From positions 817,960-881,959 of the forward strand of contig NZ_FOYY01000003.1 in assembly GCF_900112445.1 (NCBI RefSeq): 64,000 nucleotides of DNA. Reading direction: 5' to 3'. A model generated the notes under the pieces. It was given only the letters and a program-made list of their open reading frames with translations. It was not told the DNA's origin and ran no database searches. The DNA is from Thiomicrospira sp. ALE5. GTDB taxonomy: Bacteria; Pseudomonadota; Gammaproteobacteria; Thiomicrospirales; Thiomicrospiraceae. Shown here piece by piece: positions 50,232 to 60,099 of this stretch (position 1 is the stretch's first letter; each line of letters begins with the position of its first letter). Position numbers and translations under genes: made by a program.

Positions 50232-51335
50232 TTAGTTGGCGCTACTGCTATGCTGCATAAAATCTAAAACATCTTGCTCACCGCCACGCATAATGACCGG
50301 CTGACTATGTCGCTTCAATTGATAATCGTACATAGGATCATAATAGTCTTGCAACAAGGGTGCAATCCAGCTTATATGAGCGACAAAATCACCCGTTGCT
50401 TGCTGCTCAATGCAGGCCTGCTCAAAAGCATGACTTAATTTTGTATAACCCACACCGCCAAGGCGTTTGGCAATCCTTGCAAACCGCGCTTGCATATGCG
50501 CCATCCACGCATTTAAACCACCAAATTCCAACTGCCCTTCAATCACATACTCTTGCAAAATATGTTGGCAGCGCGTGTCAAACGGCACCTCTAACACGAT
50601 CCGCTGACCAGCTTTAATTGCATTAAACAAGGGCGCAGATAAATGTACCGAACCAATATTACGCGCTTCATCCTCGAAAACCCGTTGTCGGATTGGCTGC
50701 GCATTCAACTCAATCAAACGGTAGGCCAAACGGTTTTCAAAATCAATTTGCGAGGGTTGCGACCAAGCACGACCACCAAAACTCGAACCTCGGTGTTGGG
50801 CGAGTCCTTCTAAATCCACTGCACCGGGTAACTGTGCTAATAACGCCGTTTTGCCCGAACCTGTGCGCCCAGCGAGTATCCAAGAAGCCAATGCACCCTG
50901 CTCTAATGCCTCGGCCGCTTGATCAAGCGTGTCGATTAAATACTGGCGAAAAGCTTTGTAACCACCGGCAATACGCGCCACCTCCACACCGGCATCAGCG
51001 AGCCACTGTTGCGACGTACGCGAGCGCAGACCGCCCCGAAAACAATACAGCAAGCCATTGGGATGCTGGCTAAAAAAGGCTTGCCAGCTTGCTAAACGCT
51101 CTGCACGCAACTCACCCTGCACTAACTGGTGCCCCAATGCAATCGCCTGCTGCTGGCCGCGCTGTTTATAACAGAGTCCGACTTGATGACGTTCATCGTC
51201 ATTCATAAGTGGTAAATTAGTGGCCTGTGGAATCGCACCTCGTTCAAATTCAACCGGCGCCCGCACGTCTAATAACGGGGTTTGCGCTAAGGCAATCGCG
51301 GCATAATTGTCCACTGTCGGTAACTCACGACTCAT
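50232..51335 (-). CDS. mnmH: tRNA 2-selenouridine synthase
   Basis: A 367-residue protein with an N-terminal rhodanese domain (active Cys98 in [11 protein letters not shown]) and a C-terminal P-loop domain ([13 protein letters not shown]). MnmH (SelU/YbbB) replaces the sulfur of 2-thiouridine at the wobble position of certain tRNAs with selenium from selenophosphate. selD, which makes selenophosphate, is directly upstream with a four-base overlap. No selA, selB or selC lies in the window. Confidence 0.95.
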   Translation of the reverse strand: MSRELPTVDNYAAIALAQTPLLDVRAPVEFERGAIPQATNLPLMNDDERHQVGLCYKQRGQQQAIALGHQLVQGELRAERLASWQAFFSQHPNGLLYCFRGGLRSRTSQQWLADAGVEVARIAGGYKAFRQYLIDTLDQAAEALEQGALASWILAGRTGSGKTALLAQLPGAVDLEGLAQHRGSSFGGRAWSQPSQIDFENRLAYRLIELNAQPIRQRVFEDEARNIGSVHLSAPLFNAIKAGQRIVLEVPFDTRCQHILQEYVIEGQLEFGGLNAWMAHMQARFARIAKRLGGVGYTKLSHAFEQACIEQQATGDFVAHISWIAPLLQDYYDPMYDYQLKRHSQPVIMRGGEQDVLDFMQHSSSAN

Positions 51336-52378
51336 TGCACAACCTCGATAATCGGCGCATTGGGCTGATTTAACGCAGATTTGAAAGTCTGTCCAATCGG
51401 CTGTAAATCAACACCCTGTTGCTGGCACCAGGCCTGAAACGCAGTTCGCGCGCTTTGTTTAACCATCACCAGCAATCCGCCCGATGTTTGCGGATCACAC
51501 AATAAACGCTGCGTCTGCTCATCCAAGGCCGCGACCTTGTCTTGGACACTGTGCCAATTACGCAGCGTGCCGCCCGGTACGCAACCCTGCTCTAAATAGG
51601 CGATAACATTGGGCAATAAAGGAATCGTCTTGGCATCTAAACGCGCACGAATACCACTTGCCTCGCAAACCTCTAGCAAATGTCCCAGCAAACCAAACCC
51701 GGTCACATCGGTAATACAGGTCACCCCATCAAAATCAGCTAAATGCGCCCCGATAGTATTTAACTGACACATACTATTGATGGCATGGGCTAGGTCAGCT
51801 GCGCTAATTTTTTGTTGTTTTTGCGCGGTGGTTAAAATCCCCACACCCAATGGTTTGGTCAGAAAAATATCACAATCTGCCTGCGCCATACTATTGGTTT
51901 TTAAGTGAGATTGGTTGGCTATACCGGTTACCGCTAAACCAAAAATTGGCTCCGGCGCATCAATAGAATGCCCTCCCGCTAGCGGAATACCGGCTTGCTC
52001 ACAGACTTGGCGGCCGCCGGCAATCACCTCGGCGGCAATCTCTGGACTGAGCTTATCCATTGGCCAACCGAGAATCGCAATCGCCATTAAGGGCTGCCCA
52101 CCCATTGCATAAATATCTGACAGCGCATTGGTCGCGGCAATACGCCCAAACGTATGGGGATCATCCACTATGGGCATAAAAAAATCGGTGGTCGATAACA
52201 CCACTCGGCCATCGCCGATATCAAACGCAGCGGCATCGTCCTTCGCACCATGCCCCACCACAAGCCCTGGAAAATTTAGACTCGATCTTGCACCAGCTAA
52301 AATTGTATTAAGTTGGTTAGGCGAAATCTTACAACCGCAGCCCGCACCATGACTAAATTGCGTTAACAGCACATCCAT
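51332..52378 (-). CDS. selD: selenide, water dikinase
   Basis: About 348 residues. The N-terminal [11 protein letters not shown] holds the active-site cysteine (Cys14) and the essential lysine (Lys17); ILGWPMDKL and [13 protein letters not shown] are conserved. It makes selenophosphate from selenide and ATP. The start is placed at ATG 52378, five bases after AGGTGA, rather than a GTG at 52387. It is a Cys rather than a Sec form. It supplies MnmH, encoded next. Confidence 0.95.
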   Translation of the reverse strand: MDVLLTQFSHGAGCGCKISPNQLNTILAGARSSLNFPGLVVGHGAKDDAAAFDIGDGRVVLSTTDFFMPIVDDPHTFGRIAATNALSDIYAMGGQPLMAIAILGWPMDKLSPEIAAEVIAGGRQVCEQAGIPLAGGHSIDAPEPIFGLAVTGIANQSHLKTNSMAQADCDIFLTKPLGVGILTTAQKQQKISAADLAHAINSMCQLNTIGAHLADFDGVTCITDVTGFGLLGHLLEVCEASGIRARLDAKTIPLLPNVIAYLEQGCVPGGTLRNWHSVQDKVAALDEQTQRLLCDPQTSGGLLVMVKQSARTAFQAWCQQQGVDLQPIGQTFKSALNQPNAPIIEVVQ

Positions 52379-52506
52379 TAAAATCACCTAAAAGCCTTAT
52401 TATGACAGCAAACTAGCCGGATAACCATGTCATCTAACCCATTCATTGTTGACATTTTTACCCCAATTGCGCACATCATAGGGCTTCGAACAGCGGCCAT
52501 TTGGAC

Positions 52507-52512
52507 TATAAT
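52507..52512 (+). promoter_or_regulatory. -10 element of hslU
   Basis: A perfect TATAAT lies 39 bases before the hslU start at 52552; the -35 region (CTTCGA at about 52484) is weak. This supports the shorter hslU start, since a frame open from 52501 would begin upstream of the -10 element. Confidence 0.55.
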
Positions 52513-52551
52513 AGGAGCTTTAAATTTTTGATATTGAGGTGCGCAACCAGC

Positions 52552-53871
52552 ATGATGACGCCAAAAGAAATAGTTCATGAACTCGACAAACACATCATCG
52601 GGCAAGATGACGCCAAAAAAGCGGTCGCCATTGCGCTGCGTAATCGTTGGCGCCGGATGCAGCTACCCAAAGAGCTGCGCACCGAAGTCACTCCAAAAAA
52701 TATTCTAATGATTGGCCCAACCGGGGTGGGTAAAACCGAAATCGCCCGCCGGCTAGCCAAACTCGCCAATGCGCCTTTTATTAAAGTAGAGGCCACTAAG
52801 TTTACTGAAGTAGGTTATGTGGGGCGCGATGTCGATTCTATTGTTCGTGATCTGGTCGATAACGCCGTCAAAATGCAGCGCGAACAGGCCGTACAAAAAG
52901 TCAAGTCCCGCGCTGAAGATGCCGCCGAAGAACGCATTTTAGATATTTTACTACCGCCTGCACGAGGACGAGAAGACGATAGCCACGAAGCCATGGCTGA
53001 CACACGCCAAAAATTCCGCAAAAAACTGCGTGAAGGGGCACTGGATGATAAAGAAATTGAAATCGACCTTAAAATGAGCCCTGCGCATGTTGAAATCATG
53101 GCGCCTCCTGGTATGGAAGACATGACTTCGCAACTACAAGACATGTTTCAATCATTAGGCAGCAACAAAAAACAAAAACGCAAATTGCCTATCAAAAAAG
53201 CCTTGCGCTTATTGGTAGATGAAGAAGCGCAGCGTTTAGTCAACGACGATGACATTAAAACTCAAGCCGTTGAAAACGTTGAACAAAATGGCATTGTATT
53301 TATCGACGAAATTGACAAGGTGGCCAAACGCAGTGGGGCCAGTGGCGGTGATGTGTCACGCGAAGGCGTACAGCGCGACCTACTGCCGCTTATCGAAGGC
53401 AGCACCATTTCAACGAAATATGGCATGATCAAAACTGACCATATCTTATTTATAGCCTCTGGAGCGTTTCATATCAGCAAACCCGCTGATTTAATTGCTG
53501 AGCTGCAAGGCCGCCTGCCGATTCGAGTGGAGCTAAAATCCTTGCGCGTTGAAGATTTTGTGCGCATTCTGACCGAACCGAAAGCGGCGCTAACCACCCA
53601 GGCAACCGCCTTATTAGGCACCGAGGGTTTCAATGTCAGCTTTACCCAAGAGGGCATTCAGCGCCTGGCTGAAATTGCGTATCAAGTCAATGAAAGCACC
53701 GAGAATATTGGCGCGCGCCGTTTGCATACGGTAATGGAACGCCTGCTTGAAGAAGCCTCTTATGATGCACCTGACCAGTCAGGTCAAGCTTTGGTTGTCG
53801 ATGCGGCCTTTGTGGATGAGCGCTTAGGTGCCCTCGCAAAAGACCAGGATTTATCGCAATATATTCTCTAA
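52552..53871 (+). CDS. hslU: ATP-dependent protease ATPase subunit HslU
   Basis: About 439 residues. [37 protein letters not shown] is the family start; Walker A is GPTGVGKTE, Walker B FIDEIDK, and the I-domain (about 110-240) separates them. The C-terminal DLSQYIL docks into HslV. It unfolds substrates for HslV. The ATG at 52552 (or the next codon) is chosen because the TATAAT lies at 52507-52512. It is isolated from hslV and instead leads into a DUF4160/DUF2442 pair and the ubiE run. Confidence 0.95.
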   Translation: MMTPKEIVHELDKHIIGQDDAKKAVAIALRNRWRRMQLPKELRTEVTPKNILMIGPTGVGKTEIARRLAKLANAPFIKVEATKFTEVGYVGRDVDSIVRDLVDNAVKMQREQAVQKVKSRAEDAAEERILDILLPPARGREDDSHEAMADTRQKFRKKLREGALDDKEIEIDLKMSPAHVEIMAPPGMEDMTSQLQDMFQSLGSNKKQKRKLPIKKALRLLVDEEAQRLVNDDDIKTQAVENVEQNGIVFIDEIDKVAKRSGASGGDVSREGVQRDLLPLIEGSTISTKYGMIKTDHILFIASGAFHISKPADLIAELQGRLPIRVELKSLRVEDFVRILTEPKAALTTQATALLGTEGFNVSFTQEGIQRLAEIAYQVNESTENIGARRLHTVMERLLEEASYDAPDQSGQALVVDAAFVDERLGALAKDQDLSQYIL

Positions 53872-53882
53872 GGACGGATTGA

Positions 53883-54191
53883 ATGCCAAAACTTTTTGAA
53901 TACCTTGGTATTATCATTATGTTTTATTCGAATGAACACGAGCCAATTCATGTTTATGGTAAGTTTCAAGGTATGGAAAACAAGGCAGAGTTAATCATAA
54001 TAGATGGCAAGCTGGTCGATATTTTAATAAAAGAGGTGCGTGGCAAAAGACCGCTAGAACCTGCGAAACAAAAAGACTTTAAAGAATTTGTTGCTGCGTT
54101 TAGCGATCAAATTATCCAACGTTGGATTGATTACTTTGTTTATCACAAATCCATCACCTGTATTCATATTGAAGGGAGAGTAAAACGATGA
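53883..54191 (+). CDS. DUF4160 family protein
   Basis: A 102-residue protein: MPKLFEYLGIIIMFYSNEHEPIHVYGKFQ is the DUF4160 signature (a short strand, then a conserved H-x-x-x-H-type loop), followed by a helical C-terminal half. DUF4160 genes are very often paired with DUF2442, as here with a four-base overlap, and the pair has been suggested to act as a toxin-antitoxin-like module; the molecular role is not established. It begins 12 bases after hslU. Confidence 0.82.
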   Translation: MPKLFEYLGIIIMFYSNEHEPIHVYGKFQGMENKAELIIIDGKLVDILIKEVRGKRPLEPAKQKDFKEFVAAFSDQIIQRWIDYFVYHKSITCIHIEGRVKR

Positions 54192-54460
54192 TAACCCTCA
54201 AAATTGATAAGGTTGATTATCTTGGTGACTATCAACTTAAACTATTTTTCAATGACGGAAAAATTCAAAAGATAGATTTTGCGCACTTTATAAAATCATC
54301 ACTCAATCCAGCGATTAGCAAATATCAAGATCTCTCTTTATTTAAAGCCTATCGCCTTACAGATGGGGACTTAGAATGGGGAGATTTTGATCTCTGCTTC
54401 CCTATTGCTGATTTATATGACAACTGCCACATAGAGACACCAAGCCCAGAGGCGGCCTAA
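54188..54460 (+). CDS. DUF2442 family protein
   Basis: A 90-residue protein: VDYLGDYQLKLFFNDGKIQKIDFAHFI, then FKAYRLTDGDLEWGDFDLCFPIADLYDN, the DUF2442 pattern. It overlaps the DUF4160 gene by four bases (ATGA), so the two proteins are made together. It ends two bases before DUF971, meaning the pair is inserted tightly within an otherwise conserved run. Confidence 0.85.
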   Translation: MITLKIDKVDYLGDYQLKLFFNDGKIQKIDFAHFIKSSLNPAISKYQDLSLFKAYRLTDGDLEWGDFDLCFPIADLYDNCHIETPSPEAA

Positions 54461-54462
54461 TC

Positions 54463-54846
54463 ATGCCTTACCCAACAGATATTACGCTCAAAAAAGCCTC
54501 TCGCCGGCTATTGATAAGTTTTGATGATGGGCAGACATTTGATTACAGCTGTGAGTTTTTACGGGTCTATTCACAATCTGCCGAAGTAACAGGCCACGCG
54601 CCCGGGCAAGAAACCTTGCAACTTGATAAACAGGATGTGGGTATTGAGGCGATTAGTCCGGTAGGCAACTATGCGATTCGGCTCCATTTTGATGATGGTC
54701 ATGACAGTGGCCTTTACACCTGGGAACGTTTGTATGAACTTGGCCAAAATTACCAGGCCTGCTGGGTGGATTATTTACGCCGCGTCATGCGTGCCGGCCA
54801 CAGCCACCCAGACTTAACGCGACTTAAAAAGGAAGCGGGAAAATGA
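54463..54846 (+). CDS. DUF971 (GBBH-like) domain protein
   Basis: A 127-residue DUF971 protein: [37 protein letters not shown], and [28 protein letters not shown]. This fold resembles the N-terminal domain of gamma-butyrobetaine hydroxylase. In many gammaproteobacteria it sits between hslU and ubiE, as here apart from the inserted pair. Function is unknown. Overlaps ubiE by four bases. A CAGGCCTG copy at 54754 encodes Gln-Ala-Cys. Confidence 0.88.
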   Translation: MPYPTDITLKKASRRLLISFDDGQTFDYSCEFLRVYSQSAEVTGHAPGQETLQLDKQDVGIEAISPVGNYAIRLHFDDGHDSGLYTWERLYELGQNYQACWVDYLRRVMRAGHSHPDLTRLKKEAGK

Positions 54847-55598
54847 ACCAACAAGACCACAACACCATCGACTTTGGTTTTAGCCAAGTCCCCCTAAATG
54901 AAAAAGTCAAAAAAGTTAAAGGTGTATTTGACTCCGTCGCTGACAACTATGACCTGATGAACGATGTCATGTCGATGGGCATTCACCGACTGTGGAAACA
55001 ACAAACGATCGCACTTAGTGGCGTACGCCCTGGTATGACGGTATTGGATTTAGCGGGCGGCACCGGAGACTTAAGCCTAGCAATGGCGAAAAAAGTCGGC
55101 AAAACCGGCACAGTGGTCCTCGCTGATATTAATGAATCCATGCTGCGTGTTGGGCGTGATCGCTTAATTGATGCCGGCGTTGGCAGCCAGGTCAAATTTA
55201 ACGTCGCTAACGCCGAAGCCTTGAGTTTTCCAGACAATCATTTTGATGTGGTGACCATGGCATTTGGTTTGCGCAATGTCACCCATAAAGACCAAGCACT
55301 AGCTGAAATTTATCGTGTACTGAAACCCGGTGGGCAGGCACTTATTTTAGAATTTTCTAAAGTACATAGCCCGCTGCTGAGTCAAGCTTACGATGTTTAC
55401 TCCTTTAAAATCCTGCCCAAAATGGGCAAGTTAATCGCCAAAGATGAGGCAAGTTACCAATATCTTGCTGAATCCATCCGCATGCATCCTGATCAAGACA
55501 CTTTAAAACAGATGATGCTGGATGCCGGCTTTGATCGTGCCAGTTATATGAATATGACCGGCGGAATTGTTGCATTACACAGAGGATGGAAATTTTAA
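54843..55598 (+). CDS. ubiE: ubiquinone/menaquinone biosynthesis C-methyltransferase
   Basis: A 251-residue methyltransferase: [27 protein letters not shown] motif [25 protein letters not shown] and the closing [15 protein letters not shown] are all diagnostic for UbiE. It adds the C-methyl group in ubiquinone (and menaquinone) synthesis. Its stop shares one base with the UbiJ-like start, and ubiB follows. Confidence 0.96.
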   Translation: MNQQDHNTIDFGFSQVPLNEKVKKVKGVFDSVADNYDLMNDVMSMGIHRLWKQQTIALSGVRPGMTVLDLAGGTGDLSLAMAKKVGKTGTVVLADINESMLRVGRDRLIDAGVGSQVKFNVANAEALSFPDNHFDVVTMAFGLRNVTHKDQALAEIYRVLKPGGQALILEFSKVHSPLLSQAYDVYSFKILPKMGKLIAKDEASYQYLAESIRMHPDQDTLKQMMLDAGFDRASYMNMTGGIVALHRGWKF

Positions 55599-55885
55599 TG
55601 ACCACAGAGCGTGCCAAACGAGATTGGGAAGAAGATTTAGCGAAGCTAGTCGGCGATCCACTCGCCTTTCAAATAGGCTATCGCGTGCGCCAATTTAAAG
55701 ACCAAACCCGTGCGTTTAAGGATGACGGCGAGCAGATGCTCAAAGAATATCTGCGTTATGAATTGGATCTATTACCGGCACGCACTGAATTCGAAACCTT
55801 TGCCCAGCAAGTCGCTGAACTTGACAACCGCCTTAATGAAATGGATGCGCGAATTCAACGTATGAACAACGCCATTAACCCTTAA
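55598..55885 (+). CDS. UbiJ-like protein lacking the SCP2 domain
   Basis: About 95 residues: a helical protein (RDWEEDLAKLVGDPLAFQIGYRVRQFKDQ, YLRYELDLLPARTEFETFAQQVAELDNRLNEMDARIQRM) that ends in a coiled coil. This resembles the C-terminal half of UbiJ, which in E. coli is about 200 residues with an N-terminal SCP2 lipid-binding domain. Only the C-terminal half exists here, between ubiE and ubiB, exactly where ubiJ is expected. The ATG at 55598 overlaps the ubiE stop as TAATG; another ATG at 55586 is possible. Confidence 0.72.
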   Translation: MTTERAKRDWEEDLAKLVGDPLAFQIGYRVRQFKDQTRAFKDDGEQMLKEYLRYELDLLPARTEFETFAQQVAELDNRLNEMDARIQRMNNAINP

Positions 55886-55894
55886 AGACCTCTT

Positions 55895-57538
55895 ATGAAC
55901 CCCATCAAACAGTTATTTCGTTTAATCAAAATTAACCGGGTCATTACCCATTATCGACTCGATGAAATGGTGCTGGGCAACAGCAAATACCGCGCATTGA
56001 TTTGGCTTAATCGTGTGCTTTTCCCTTGGAACTGGCGCGCGACCCACCAAGGTGATCGGGGTCTGCGCCTGCGCCTAGCCTTGGAAGAACTTGGACCGAT
56101 TTTTATCAAACTCGGCCAAGCCCTCTCAACCCGTAAAGACCTGTTACCTGAAGACATTTCGGTTGAACTGACCAAACTGCAAGATGATTGCCCGCCGTTT
56201 GATGAAACCCGCTCACGTCAAATTATCGAAAAAGGACTCAAGCGCTCAATTGCTGAGGCCTATGCTGAATTTGAGGCCACGCCGATGGCTTCGGCGTCGA
56301 TGGCGCAAGTGCATGCCGCCAAACTCCATAGCGGTGAAGACGTCGTCGTCAAGGTAGTGCGCCCCGATATTAAACCGGTGATTGAGCAAGATGTGTCCAT
56401 TATGTTCAGCTTGGCCCGTTTGGTCGAAATCGCGGTTAAGGAAAGTCGCCGCTTACACCCCACCGAAGTGGTGAGCGAATTTGAAAAAACCATCCTCGAT
56501 GAAATGGATATGATGCGTGAAGCCGCCAATGCTGCACAGCTTAAACGCAACTTTGAAGGCTCAGACCTACTGTATGTACCTGAAATCTACTGGTCGCACA
56601 CCAATGAACACGTGATGACGATGGAGCGTATTTATGGCACGCGGATTTCTGAAACCGAAAAACTGATTGCACAAGGCATTGATCTGACCGACCTGTCAGC
56701 CAAGGGCGTAACGATTTTCTTTACCCAGGTGTTTAAACATAACTTCTTCCATGCGGATATGCATCCGGGCAATATTTTTGTGCTACCTGATGGTCGCTAT
56801 GCCGCCATTGATTTCGGGATTATGGGTACGCTAACACCGGAAGATCAGCGTTATCTAGCCGAAAACTTTCTGGCATTTTTTAATCGCGATTATCTGCGCG
56901 TATCTGAGCTGCATATTGAATCTGAGTGGGTGCCAAAAGAGACCCGCGTTAATGAACTTGAATCCGCCATTCGCGCGGTCTGTGAACCGATTTGGGATCG
57001 TCCGTTAAAAGAGATTTCATTTGGTTTATTTTTAATGCGCTTATTCCAAACCGCACGTCGCTTTGGTATGGAGGTGCAACCGCAATTGGTGTTATTGCAA
57101 AAAACCCTATTAAACATTGAAGGCTTAGGGCGTCAGCTGGATGATGAATTGGATTTATGGGATACCGCTAAACCCTTTTTAGAAGACTGGATGAAAGAAC
57201 GGGTTGGCCTAAAAAGCCTCGTCAAAAACACCAAGCGCAACCTACCATTTTGGATTGAAAACGCGCCGCAACTACCAGGCCTGGTGCATTCGGTGCTGAA
57301 TAAAGCCGCGCATGGTCAATTAGAATTGCATTCCGGTCAAATCGCGCGACTCGAAAAAGCCTTGGAAAACCAAGCCAAACAACAACGCCGCCGAGCCATT
57401 GCCATCGCATTGGTTGGCGTAGCCATTTACTTAGAATTGCAAAACCATGGCCTAGACATGGCCGGCTGGATACAAGCAGCCCTACTGATTAGTGCCGCAT
57501 GGTTAGTGCTTAAAACTGATAATTTAGACTCAAAGTAA
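55895..57538 (+). CDS. ubiB: ubiquinone biosynthesis protein kinase-like UbiB
   Basis: A 547-residue UbiB/ABC1-ADCK protein. The KxGQ motif is FIKLGQALSTRKDLLP, the alanine-rich loop is MASASMAQVHAAKL, and NFFHADMHPGNIF and AIDFGIMG are the catalytic and metal-binding loops. Two C-terminal helices (AIAIALVGVAIYLEL and IQAALLISAAWLVL) anchor it to the membrane. It is an ATPase needed for ubiquinone synthesis. The end overlaps the convergent receptor gene by 29 bases. Confidence 0.96.
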   Translation: MNPIKQLFRLIKINRVITHYRLDEMVLGNSKYRALIWLNRVLFPWNWRATHQGDRGLRLRLALEELGPIFIKLGQALSTRKDLLPEDISVELTKLQDDCPPFDETRSRQIIEKGLKRSIAEAYAEFEATPMASASMAQVHAAKLHSGEDVVVKVVRPDIKPVIEQDVSIMFSLARLVEIAVKESRRLHPTEVVSEFEKTILDEMDMMREAANAAQLKRNFEGSDLLYVPEIYWSHTNEHVMTMERIYGTRISETEKLIAQGIDLTDLSAKGVTIFFTQVFKHNFFHADMHPGNIFVLPDGRYAAIDFGIMGTLTPEDQRYLAENFLAFFNRDYLRVSELHIESEWVPKETRVNELESAIRAVCEPIWDRPLKEISFGLFLMRLFQTARRFGMEVQPQLVLLQKTLLNIEGLGRQLDDELDLWDTAKPFLEDWMKERVGLKSLVKNTKRNLPFWIENAPQLPGLVHSVLNKAAHGQLELHSGQIARLEKALENQAKQQRRRAIAIALVGVAIYLELQNHGLDMAGWIQAALLISAAWLVLKTDNLDSK

Positions 57539-59807
57539 TACTACGGCCTTGATGCAAATAGCCATTGGCATAAGGAGCAACAGGCCTCTCTGCAAGCTTA
57601 CTCAACGTAATATTAAGCGGTGATGGGCTGGCAACCTGCACATCAGTGAGATTATTTACAGCTAACCTAGCCCGCCAACCGCGGGCGGGTAACATATAGT
57701 TTGCTGCCGCATTCCATAACCAGTAACTCGGTAAATCATCACGGTCATCATAAGGCTCTAAGGCCAAAGGAGCGGCATGCGACACACTACCGGCTAAATG
57801 CAGCGCATCATTAAATTTATAATCCAAGCCTAAGCGGCCTAAATAAGGGCGAGACCCGACGACAGCATTACCGGAGAGGTCATCTGTTTGATTAAAGCTT
57901 AAATTTGCAAACCCTCGCCAACGCGAAGTTAACCGAAAATCACTATCCCATTCAATGCCACGCGCTCGGATTTGACTTAAGCCAGCATAATCTTGTTGAC
58001 CAAAGTCGCTCGCACTCAATTCGTTAAAATAATGATAGTAATTTGTGCCCTGTGCCAGTTGGGCAAATTCAGAGTGGTACAAGCTTACCCGATGGGTTTG
58101 CGCATAACCGGCATATATATAATTTAGCTCATAGTGATCCGTTTGAGCTGCATAAGGCAAGCGCTCTCCTGGTTTTACACTACCCACATCGGTCACTTGA
58201 TTAATTGGCGGCGTAATGTGACTCTGGCTGTACTGCGCCTTAAAAATATGTTGTGGTTCAACTTGCCAAACGGCAGCCAGCTTCGGTGTAATCTGAGCGA
58301 CTTCAAGATCTTGCCATGGATTGCTGAGTTGTTGACCATCCTTTGATCGATCGGTATAGTTAATCCAGCTTTGCTGCCATCTTAATCCGGCCGTTAATGT
58401 AAAATCTTCACTCATCCGCCATTCATCTTGCACAAACAGCGCTAATGTATGCCTGCTATCACCGGTTGAACCTGAACGAGTTTTAACATTTTCATGATCG
58501 CTACTTGGCAGATTTTGGATGCCCTTTGCATTTGCATCTGTAATTTCCAACCAACGAAAATCTAAACCAAACAGGACGCGATGCGTATCATTGAGATCAT
58601 AGATGAAGTGCTGCTCTAATTGAGCCTGCTGCTCTTGGACTTGGTTAACATAGGCTTGTTGATAAGTGTAAGGCACAATACTTTTTCTAAGTCTTTCTAT
58701 ACAGCGGGGCGGCTCACCTGCACAAGTCAAATCAATTAAAGCATCCAAACTAGCTAGTGATTCATCACTATAGTTTTTAGGTACATATAGCGTATCTAGA
58801 TCATAACTCAATTGACTTAGCGACAACTGCGTGACACTGCGCAGATTATTGGTCAATGCCTGCTCATGATTCAAGCTGACTAGATAATCTTCATAGGTCT
58901 GCGCATAACGCTCGTCACTGGGCGGTAAAAACTCAATCACGCCATAAAAATCACCGGTGCGCAGGCGATTGTATGCAAAATTGAGCTGCGTTTGCTCGGA
59001 TTGCCAACCTAGCTGCAGCTGCTCAAAGGCGCGCTGATTATTGACTCGGCCTGGGGCAACTGAATATTCCTCAAAACCAAATGTTAAGCCGGTGCGGTTA
59101 TCAATGGCATCCGAAAACACCGTTACCGCATCACCTTCAGCGCGCACGCCCGTCGCCTGATGACCCCAAGCACTCAAATTAATGCGCACCCGTCCTGCGC
59201 CTAGGTCCGAGCCTTGAGAAATCGACGCACCACGATAACCATTCGAGCCAACGGCCAGATGGGCATGCGGCGTATCACGGGTAATAATATTTACCACACC
59301 GGCAATCGCATCTTCACCATGCACAACGGTTGCCGCACCGCGAATAATCTCAATCCGCTCAATCTGCTCAACCGGCATATGCAATAGGGTTTGCGCAAAC
59401 CCCTGGCTCGCATGCACCGTATTAACGCCATCAAGCATGATTTTGACACTTGAATTAGAAAAGGCCGCACCCACACCGCGCATAACAATTACCCGCTGGC
59501 CTAGCAAATTAATTTGCATTTCGATATTAGGCGCTAAAGCTAAGGCTTCAGCTAAGGTTCGAACCCCGTAGTTAACCAAATTTTGACCATGTAACACGGT
59601 AATCGAACCCGGGACAAAGTCCGCATTCAGTTTTGTTCGCGTCACCAGCTCGGTTTGCTGATTTAAAAACGACTGCCACTCAGCCAATGCCTCGGCATCA
59701 TCGAGTGCCCAACTGCTGCTAACCGTGCCCAGTAAAGAGCTGGTTAAACCTAAACCGAATAACCATTTTTTTAAACCATATCTTGTTACCAAGCCGAGTG
59801 CTCCCAC
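57510..59807 (-). CDS. TonB-dependent outer-membrane receptor
   Basis: About 765 residues. A signal peptide ends near SSSWA; the plug domain follows (SITVLHGQNLVNYGVRTLAEALALAPNIEMQ, VIVMRGVGAAFSNSSVKIMLDG, IERIEIIRGAATVVHGEDAIAGVVNIIT) and the barrel ends in a C-terminal Phe (SLNYQF). The substrate (siderophore, cobalamin or other) is not evident; no transport or uptake genes adjoin it. The GTG start at 59807 overlaps the preceding DUF1840 gene by 22 bases and has no strong ribosome-binding site, so a later start is possible. Confidence 0.9.
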   Translation of the reverse strand: MGALGLVTRYGLKKWLFGLGLTSSLLGTVSSSWALDDAEALAEWQSFLNQQTELVTRTKLNADFVPGSITVLHGQNLVNYGVRTLAEALALAPNIEMQINLLGQRVIVMRGVGAAFSNSSVKIMLDGVNTVHASQGFAQTLLHMPVEQIERIEIIRGAATVVHGEDAIAGVVNIITRDTPHAHLAVGSNGYRGASISQGSDLGAGRVRINLSAWGHQATGVRAEGDAVTVFSDAIDNRTGLTFGFEEYSVAPGRVNNQRAFEQLQLGWQSEQTQLNFAYNRLRTGDFYGVIEFLPPSDERYAQTYEDYLVSLNHEQALTNNLRSVTQLSLSQLSYDLDTLYVPKNYSDESLASLDALIDLTCAGEPPRCIERLRKSIVPYTYQQAYVNQVQEQQAQLEQHFIYDLNDTHRVLFGLDFRWLEITDANAKGIQNLPSSDHENVKTRSGSTGDSRHTLALFVQDEWRMSEDFTLTAGLRWQQSWINYTDRSKDGQQLSNPWQDLEVAQITPKLAAVWQVEPQHIFKAQYSQSHITPPINQVTDVGSVKPGERLPYAAQTDHYELNYIYAGYAQTHRVSLYHSEFAQLAQGTNYYHYFNELSASDFGQQDYAGLSQIRARGIEWDSDFRLTSRWRGFANLSFNQTDDLSGNAVVGSRPYLGRLGLDYKFNDALHLAGSVSHAAPLALEPYDDRDDLPSYWLWNAAANYMLPARGWRARLAVNNLTDVQVASPSPLNITLSKLAERPVAPYANGYLHQGRSITLSLNYQF

Positions 59808-60079
59808 ATCACCATTTGTTTATTTGCGACCGCATAATCAAGTAATGCCTCAAGTGGCGCGAGTCGAACAGCCAAAGCAACACCATCTTCACCCCATTTG
59901 GCCGCCGTTTGCTGAGCCTGTTCTCGTGCTTTGATTAAATTTGCATAACTTACTCTCAGTTGCTCGCCGGATAAAGCACTCGGCAGCGCATCACTGGCAC
60001 CCATTTTTTGTATCGCAAACTTGGCCAGATCATCGAACATTTTCACATCCGCATGATGCGGGGTACTAAATAGAATCAT
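59786..60079 (-). CDS. DUF1840-like small protein
   Basis: A 97-residue protein: MILFSTPHHADVKMFDDLAKFAIQKMGAS, then helices ending in LAPLEALLDYAVANKQMVMWEH. This fits DUF1840 by the opening (I-x-F-x-T/S, then a helix) and by the closing helix with a conserved aromatic-rich end. Function is unknown. It begins 20 bases after mpl and overlaps the receptor gene, so the three may form one transcript. Confidence 0.65.
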   Translation of the reverse strand: MILFSTPHHADVKMFDDLAKFAIQKMGASDALPSALSGEQLRVSYANLIKAREQAQQTAAKWGEDGVALAVRLAPLEALLDYAVANKQMVMWEHSAW

Positions 60080-60099
60080 GTTAATGGACTCTTGTTAAA

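Noticed and set aside
51332-52378. Selenocysteine use in SelD
   Set aside because: The active position is an ordinary Cys codon in GAGCGCKI, and no in-frame TGA or selenocysteine tRNA is seen.
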